Assembly (NCBI GenBank): GCA_037127315.1
Contig: JBBBDQ010001940.1
Span: forward strand, 1,185,001 to 1,249,000
Source: Ascarosepion bandense
Lineage: Eukaryota; Mollusca; Cephalopoda; Sepiida; Sepiidae
Direction: 5' to 3'
Length of the DNA: 64,000 nucleotides
The notes beneath the pieces were generated by a model. It was not told the DNA's origin, searched no databases, and worked only from the letters and a program-made list of their open reading frames with translations. Positions 58,203 to 64,000 of the stretch are shown piece by piece. Within the stretch, counting starts at the first letter, position 1; the number at the start of each line of letters is the position of its first letter. Both the position numbers and the translations under genes were made by a program.

Positions 58203-58616
58203 AAGTTTTGGAAGAATGTGTTACCAGCAATACATTTTTGGGGGGAGGGAGAAAATATATAAACACACCAGACATACATCTGACTCTTGACAATCTTTTA
58301 CAAAAATATGTTAATGAAATCCTATCTATAAACTGATTTCTTACAAGGAATATATATTCTATTCATACAAATCTGCTGTAAAAATTTTGTTAGCATTAAA
58401 TTGATGCTGATATGCCATAAAACAACAAAAAAAACCCAGTTAGAATATTTTTATGATAAATATCCTTAGTTTTCTTTTTTCTTTTTCAATGTGTTATAAT
58501 ATCAAACTCACAAACAGAAATTGAATGATTATAATATTCATAGCAAATTAAGCACAATATACATTAATAAAAAAAAAAAAGAAAAAGAAATGCTGAAATT
58601 TTAGAACTGGTATTGT

Positions 58617-58644
<28 letters not shown>
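58617..58644. repeat. (TA)n at the border of the GGTACC-TIR element
   Basis: About 14 TA units directly before the left end of copy B. Confidence 0.85.
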
Positions 58645-58648
<4 letters not shown>

Positions 58649-58878
58649 GCCTCCACTAATTCGTTAAAAAAAAAAACACCATACCGTGAAGAAAAAAAGG
58701 CCCCAAACTTAATTTTTTCATCAAAATATTTTGTTATTATTAAGAAAAAAGATCAATGTATTTTTCTAATTATTTAAAAAAAAAATTTTTAATCCTTTCT
58801 AACATGTTTGAAATTTTGGTAAAAATCTCATCTTTTTTTGTCAGTGGACGACCAAGTTTTTACTATAGGTAATATAAT

Positions 58879-59180
58879 GTGCATTGTGGTGCAGTGAATA
58901 ATGTTTCAGAACAAGAAATTGGAGAGCCAAGTTCAAATTCTAGCTGAATTCATTACATTCACTTATATGCAAATACCATTGGGAAAGGTATTAATATGTT
59001 TCTTCTCTCTCCAGCTATAGGTTAAATAGCAGGATAGATTGAGTTCTATAGCCTTGGTTGTCAACCAGTCTACCACAGAAAGTAATGGCAACCTACTGCA
59101 GGAAAACTACCCAGTCAGTCATGTTTCCTTTGAGACATGATCACCCAAGTGTGTATCACATATAGCACTTAACTGACTGA
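58879..59180 (+). mobile_element. tRNA-derived SINE, family S1, full-length copy
   Basis: Head GTGCATTGTGGTGCAGTGAA, B-box region AGTTCAAATTCTAGC, body GCTATAGGTTAAATAGCAGG and tail TTAACTGACTGAATG. It is complete compared with the 17,418 copy, with moderate divergence. Inserted in copy B of the TIR element. Confidence 0.75.
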
Positions 59181-59466
59181 ATGTAATATTATGAAACGCT
59201 TTTTTTTTTCAATGTAAAACATTAATTTGGAATTCTTGCAAAAATGAAATAAGTCAGATTTTAATGAAACTTTCAAGACTTATTTGCAAATGAATGAAAT
59301 AATTTTTAAAATTATGATTTTTTTTTTTAGAAAATATTTTTTGTTTAGATCTGTGTACCCCACCCCGTAATTTCATGAAATTTTAAGAAATTAAATTCTG
59401 TTTTGGAAATTTGTTTTATTAGTTAAATGCACTCCTTGGGGAATGTAAATCATGTCTTCCTCTCAC

Positions 59467-59493
59467 TTTTTTTTTTTTTTTTTTTTTTTTTTT
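59467..59493. repeat. Poly-T tract
   Basis: About 27 T within copy B. A shorter T-run is at the same place in copy A (598-614), so the run is ancestral and expanded. Confidence 0.85.
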
Positions 59494-59844
59494 AGTTAGC
59501 TTTTTTCCAAAAATCTGCTCCAAATAGTAAAATAAAAAATTCAATAAAACTATGATGTTATTTAATTAGATAAGCTTTTAATTGCTTTTAACTAAATATA
59601 TATATATATATAAGGACATTATAGACTGAAGAAAAAAATTTTTGTTGGATAATTAATTTTTACAAGAATTGTTTTCATTTTCTCTTTTTTAATTATAATA
59701 ATTCATAATGTTTCAAAAAATATTTTTAAAATTCTTCAAAGCCTTGTTGTGGTTAGGTTATTAAGTTATTATATGAAAATTATTAATAATCGTAAATTGA
59801 AAAGCTTAACACATATCTTCACGCTAAAAGATGTTTAAAATTAA

Positions 59845-60030
59845 TCCGTCTCTTCCCCCCCAGTTATGGGTTAAATAATAGGACAGATTGGGTTCTATAT
59901 CTTTGGCAGGTAACCAGTCTACCACAGAAAGCAATGGCAACCTACTGTGGGATAATCTTCTGCTCAGTCATGTCTCTTTGAAGACATGATCTCTCAAAGT
60001 GTGTATCACATATGGCACTTTCTGACTGAT
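59845..60030 (+). mobile_element. SINE family S1, 5'-truncated copy
   Basis: Starts within the body at CCCAGTTATGGGTTAAATAA and runs to ATATGGCACTTTCTGACTGA. The tRNA-like head is absent, as expected from incomplete reverse transcription. Confidence 0.7.
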
Positions 60031-60434
60031 TTCATGTGTGACATTAAAAGGTTACATGTTTCATGGTTTTTTTCCCTTTTAAAGGAAAAAAATTTGGACA
60101 GTTATATTAATTTTGGTTAGTCATGCTTAGCTTATCAACATATTTGGCTGTCATCAATCACTTCATGTGTCAGAAAGATATGACCTCCCTGATTAAGAAA
60201 TAATTTCATGCTATAAACAGGTAATACTTGTTTCAAATCAAATTTTTAAAAATAATGTGTCACAGATGTATAGTTTATTTTGCAAGATTTTTAAAACCAA
60301 GAATTGACTTTTGTTTACAAATGTGTCAAAATGGACAAAAAAATGATAACTATTGAAAACTGTAAAACTGTTGAGATTCCAATCAATATAATTTCTATTT
60401 GAAATATACCAGAGTATTTTGCTTACTGGAAATA

Positions 60435-61988
60435 AACTGCGTCTAGAGATTATATGCAAGTTATGAATTGGTATAAAGAGATGCGTCTTTAATATTAAAA
60501 GTTCTATTATGATGTTGCTTAGATTCTACTCAATATTATTAACTTAGATATATAGTAATAGAGATAACTATTGTTTTTGGTTGGTAAAATTTTACTAAGT
60601 TAACAAAACAGAGTAATTTGACTGTCAGTAGTTTATTTGCAACTATTTATTTTGATACTTTTACATTATTATACCTTGTAAAACTAATGTAAAAAATATG
60701 AAAAGATTTTAGAACAAATTCGTCAATTTCTTAAAGGAAAAACATAAAAACATTTTATTTTAACAATAAAAAATATATTAACAAGAAAATAATAAGAACC
60801 TCCTAAAATTTATTGCACAAGTGCTCCTTTCTTTTCAATAACTCTTAGCAGCCTATTGTCAACATCTGATGCTAAATTTGCAATTTTAGCAGCTGGTAAG
60901 TTGTTTGCAGCAACTTTAACTGCTTCCTAGATGTCATACTTGCTGCTGAATTGCCCTCCATTAGAATAAATATCTCTTGAGGATGCTCCACAGGTTCTCA
61001 ATGGGATTCAAATCACAGCTATTTGAAGGCCAGTCCATAAGAGAATCTTCAACAAATCCCTTTTCTTTCAACCAGGATTTAATAAACTTTGATGTATGAT
61101 TTGGTGTGTTGTCTTGCATAAAGATCATAGATCTACGCTTGGTTATCAAGCCATTCAAAGAAATATTGCTCTAGAAAATCACAGTAACTTTTGGAATTCA
61201 TTTTAACCCTGTCTTTCAATTTAAATGGACCCATGAGCTTATTACCAATAATCCCAGCCCATATCATGGTCCCACTGCCACCTTGTTGGCGTTTAAAAAT
61301 TTTCTTGAGTCATGTTGCTTCTATCGGGCCCATCGAGGGTGATCCTTGATTCGTCTGAAATCAGTTTTCATGTATTTTTTGCCCACTGCAATCTTCTTTC
61401 TTTGTTTTTTTGTTAAAATGGTTTTCTTATTTGATTTTTTACATCAGCAAACTCCCTTAATGCTTTATACCTTGTTTCCCTTGACACCATAAAAGCTCCA
61501 GCAACCTCAAATATGAATGCACTTGATGCATTTGGGTTTCTTATTAATTCTCTTCAGATATGTGATAGATCTCACTTTGTTAAATTCCTGAATTCAGCCT
61601 GAGACTTTTTTCCTTGGTTGAATTCCAATTTAACATATTTTCTTGATTGTTCGATGATCCCTTTTCAAATTTTTAGAAATTTGAAGCGAAGACTTTCCTT
61701 TGCTAATTTCTTTGATTATATAGTTCTTGTCATTCATTGTTGGTTCTTTTTTACGAGCCATAATACTAAATTCTAGTTCTTGCAAATAATCTCTTGACAC
61801 TGCAAATTGCTAGAATTATTGAAAAAATACTAAATATCAATCTGAAATTGAAAATTGGGACTTAATTGCTTTCATGCTTACTTGCTAGACACAATAGTAC
61901 AAATTATTTCATTGGATAACACATATCTATGAATTTTACATAAAATATTTGACAATACCTCTTTTGCAAATAATCTCTAGATGCAGTT
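60435..61988 (-). mobile_element. Tc1-like transposon, structurally complete
   Basis: The left end starts AACTGCGTCTAGAG at 60,435. The right end at 61,961-61,988 is its near-perfect inverted match (about 26 bp). Both are bounded by TA (60,433-60,434 and 61,989-61,990), the target duplication of the Tc1/mariner superfamily. The undisturbed site GGAAATAGTAAATTT is preserved at 1774-1788 in copy A. A second, direct copy of the right-end motif (TTGCAAATAATCTCTTGA) lies inside at about 61,780, reminiscent of the IR/DR layout of some Tc1 elements. Confidence 0.85.
60810..61761 (-). pseudogene. Tc1-like transposase, full length but degenerate
   Basis: Start ATG at 61,761 (MARKKEPTMNDKNYIIKEIS) with a helix-turn-helix SLQISKNLKRDHRTIKK. 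The C-terminal half includes FMQDNTPNHTSKFIKSWLKE (second catalytic Asp region, about 61,115) and WPSNSCDLNPIENLWSILKR (third acidic residue, the E of NPIENLW, about 61,020). The last segment ends LLRVIEKKGALVQ with the stop at 60,810-60,812. At about 317 codons it fits the usual 320-350 for Tc1. Stops (for example after KKIC near 61,635 and after KRYLF at 60,961) and frameshifts inactivate it. Both termini are intact, so it could only move if a related transposase acted on it. Confidence 0.8.
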
Positions 61989-62090
61989 TAGTAAATTTAA
62001 TCATTTAGCATTCAATGAAAGCTTTAAGAAAGCTTTTTTATTTTAAAAATTTCTATTAAAACTTAGGTATCAAAAATGAGTGGAGGTACC

Positions 62091-62092
62091 TA

Positions 62093-62147
<55 letters not shown>
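62091..62147. repeat. (TC)n(TA)n microsatellite
   Basis: About 13 TC then about 15 TA units, between the right end of copy B and the palindrome. Confidence 0.9.
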
Positions 62148-62155
<8 letters not shown>

Positions 62156-62361
62156 AATTTCGATGTTCAAAACTGTTGAATGATCATTTCAACATGAAAT
62201 CTCTAAGAGAGATTCACATCTCATCGGCAACTACCACATTTCAAAATGAAAATATTTTTTCATTTTGAAATGTGGTAGTTGCCAATGAGATGTGAATCTC
62301 TCTTAGAGATTTCATGTTGAAATGATCATTCAACAGTTTTGAACATTGAAATTTATTTTAT
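62148..62361. mobile_element. 214-bp near-perfect palindrome (foldback/MITE-like)
   Basis: Arms 62,148-62,252 and 62,257-62,361 are inverted copies of 105 bp with only two mismatches (near 62,162 and 62,225), around a 4-base loop TATT. A transcript of either strand would fold into a hairpin of over 100 bp. It has no coding capacity. It lies next to a (TA)n tract, so a TA target is possible. Alternatives: a recently inserted foldback MITE, or an inverted duplication formed by replication template switching. Near-identity of the arms suggests a recent origin or continuing arm-to-arm correction. Confidence 0.85.
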
Positions 62362-62734
62362 TTTATAATTGGCTCTGTAATTTTAATTACATTGAGCTCT
62401 CCACCTGTATCATTTTTAATATTAATATTAATTAGGATCGGGTTTTTGGGATTTACTTTCCTACTTTTCCTTTTGGATTAAAGTTATTTTAAAAATATAT
62501 ATATATTGTAACAAAGTTATAGAACTCGTAGGTTTTTTTACCTGTTGTTCATGCATTTACTTTTATAAAGTGCTCGATACAACATAGAGCATTTAATAAC
62601 ATACCCTTATCTCCAAGTGGGAGAGCCTTGGAAGTTTGGTAATCCACTCCCCTGGAAATCATCTTGCTCACCTTGTAAAAAATGATATGAACTAATTTAA
62701 TGTTCAAATTCTTATTTGCAACCCTGAACTTAAA
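62362..62734. other. Unclassified stretch
   Basis: 62,560-62,680 is slightly less AT-rich. No gene recognised. Confidence 0.4.
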
Positions 62735-62990
62735 GTATTTTGAAATACTAAAGAGTAAATTTATTGAATAAAATCTCCATTGGCTTCATCCATGGAATCT
62801 CTTGCATCTCTTTTGGATGGTCTCTTTGTTTAAGTTGTTGAATGCTGTCATAATCCTTGCTTTCGGTTCATCTTCGGCGTTACAAGGATTTTTGTTGCTC
62901 TCTCATTCATGCATAATAATAAAGAGGATTGCAGTCTGGGGAGTTTGGTGGCCAGATGTAAGGAGTGGTCATGGAAATTCTCTGACACAC
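62735..62990 (-). mobile_element. Mariner-like transposase fragment, cut by microsatellite
   Basis: Minus-strand product DHSLHLATKLPRLQS (compare HxLLHLATxTA at 25,095 read in the same shifted frame) and RATKILVTPKMNRKQGL are equivalent to the CNTKDELKARI stretch of the 25.1-kb copy in a neighbouring frame. The downstream AATACTAAAGAGTAAATTTA stretch is shared with 38,680-38,700. The fragment ends at 62,988 in the CA/TA tract. No TIR is visible. Confidence 0.65.
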
Positions 62991-63009
62991 ACATACACAC
63001 ACACACGTG

Positions 63010-63093
<84 letters not shown>
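62985..63093. repeat. (CA)n(TA)n(CA)n composite microsatellite
   Basis: CA units, then a CGTG turn and TG units, about 20 TA units, then about 17 CA units. Long and self-complementary in parts. Open frames across it encode only repetitive His-Thr or Cys-Val and Ile-Tyr strings and are not genes. Confidence 0.9.
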
Positions 63094-63094
<1 letters not shown>

Positions 63095-64000
63095 GTAAAA
63101 ATTTGTAACTTTGCTGATTGATGTTAACTTCAGCATCCCAACTCCAGAGTTTCATAGGTGGCCCTTTCTGTCTACTGTTCAGTGTATATCAGAAATGCAC
63201 GCACACACATACACACAAAAAAATGATCATACTTCAGAATTGGTTTTGGAATCTCTTAGTCTGGTCAAATTTTCAGTACTCCCTTTTGTGTATGTGTATA
63301 AATAAAAAAAAAACATAAAATAAAAACGAGAACTAAAAGTACTGAAGGAAAATATTAAATAGAAAAGACAGTTTTTGTTGTTTATTTACATCTTAGATTT
63401 ACCTATTTGTTTTGTTCTTGGCTTTGACTCATGCCTAAGGAATTTATTTTTGTACAAGTCTTGCTACCAACACCAGGGAATTTAGTTACCATGTTATTAA
63501 CAATTTACTATGTTATTCTTGACATCATAAATTTACTAAATCTAAATATTAAAAAAATAAATATTAGAACAACACAATAATCCTTTTTATTGTTTTATTT
63601 TTGTTTTTAACTTTGTATCTTCTTTTTATTATTAAATCTTAGATTAAGTTTGCCAAAACAATACATAATCTCATGACATTCATTCACATTCCTGAGAAAA
63701 GTGTACTTTTCAAGTTTGCTCATGAATTGCGTCGATGTCACTTTTTTGTTTTCTTACCTATTAGTATTTCTGCTTAGCAATGTATATACTTGACAAGGGA
63801 CATTATTTTCTTAGCAGATGATATATTTGACATGACCATCTGGTTGGGTGGGGAGGATGTTTGTTTTTGTTTGTTTGTAAAGATGACTAAAATAGAATTG
63901 TAATAACAGAATGATAAATATGAGTGCCTTCCATACTTTACTGTAAAAAATTGCTTTTTATTATTTATGAATGTAAGCAAAGCCATCAAATAACTTATAT
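63094..64000. other. AT-rich flank without recognisable gene
   Basis: Nothing supported apart from a short CA-rich stretch at 63,198-63,220. Confidence 0.5.

Larger units (their letters stand above)
58646..62090 (+). mobile_element. GGTACC-TIR DNA element, copy B, with three nested insertions
   Basis: Left end GGTGCCTCCACT at 58,646-58,657, right end AGTGGAGGTACC at 62,079-62,090: inverted match at 11 of 12. The interior aligns with copy A after removal of SINEs at 58,879-59,180 and 59,845-60,030 and of a Tc1-like element at 60,435-61,988. This leaves about 1.4 kb of AT-rich non-coding DNA. The three insertions are absent at the equivalent sites of copy A, so they post-date the spread of this family. 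Confidence 0.65.

Noticed and set aside
62802..63155. Several 70-98 codon open frames on both strands across the microsatellite
   Set aside because: They consist of translated CA/TA repeats plus part of a shifted mariner frame.

Overview
The window looks like gene-poor, strongly AT-rich nuclear DNA from a metazoan, built almost entirely of decayed transposable elements, microsatellites and unrecognised intergenic or intronic sequence. I found no host protein-coding exon, no intact rRNA or tRNA gene, no operon-like structure and no CRISPR array. The longest open frames (up to 146 codons) belong to retroelement remnants. The element mix is Penelope-like elements, RTE-like and Jockey/L2-like LINEs, an RLE-type LINE, mariner and Tc1 transposons, a Helitron, and tRNA-derived SINEs ending in a TGACTGACTGA-like tail. 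I infer a lophotrochozoan, most likely a coleoid cephalopod (octopus-like). That assignment rests on the general look of the repeats and has not been tested by a search.

Layout, left to right. 269-1900 is a non-coding element of about 1.3 kb with terminal GGTACCTCCACT-type repeats, carrying a reversed SINE. 3383-3867 is a short Helitron. 5265-5865 holds two inverted copies of a SINE with a tRNA-like head. Between 6.8 and 18.3 kb lie several 3' ends of two Jockey/L2-like LINE families, an RTE-like LINE tail (13.3-14.05 kb) and two adjacent SINEs (17.4-18.0 kb). 18.84-19.53 kb is duplicated at 27.08-28.88 kb, where a reverse-transcriptase LINE sits inside the second copy. 20.7-24.3 kb is a Penelope-like cluster: two different broken elements, a tandem leader duplication and hammerhead-like motifs. 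It is followed by a mariner element with internal deletion and both TIRs (24,583-25,391).

From 28.9 to 42 kb the sequence is mostly featureless, with a tRNA-headed repeat (31.8 kb), two U2-snRNA-like sequences (32.9-33.3 kb), a SINE (34.1 kb), an RTE tail (35.4 kb) and a second mariner (38.6 kb). 42.2-44.6 kb is a nest of LINE fragments. LTR-like blocks with TATA and polyadenylation signals lie at 48.1-48.95 kb (+) and 56.45-56.95 kb (-). 50.7-51.65 kb is the C-terminal part of an RLE-type LINE.

The right end (58.6-62.1 kb) holds a second copy of the GGTACC-TIR element, interrupted by two SINEs and by an almost complete Tc1-like transposon. The copy at the left end of the window still shows the empty TA target. 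Next to it is a 214-bp, nearly perfect palindrome (62,148-62,361), the most striking structure here, then a third mariner fragment split by a long microsatellite.

The elements do not form a pathway. What the window records is the order of insertions, duplications and decay.
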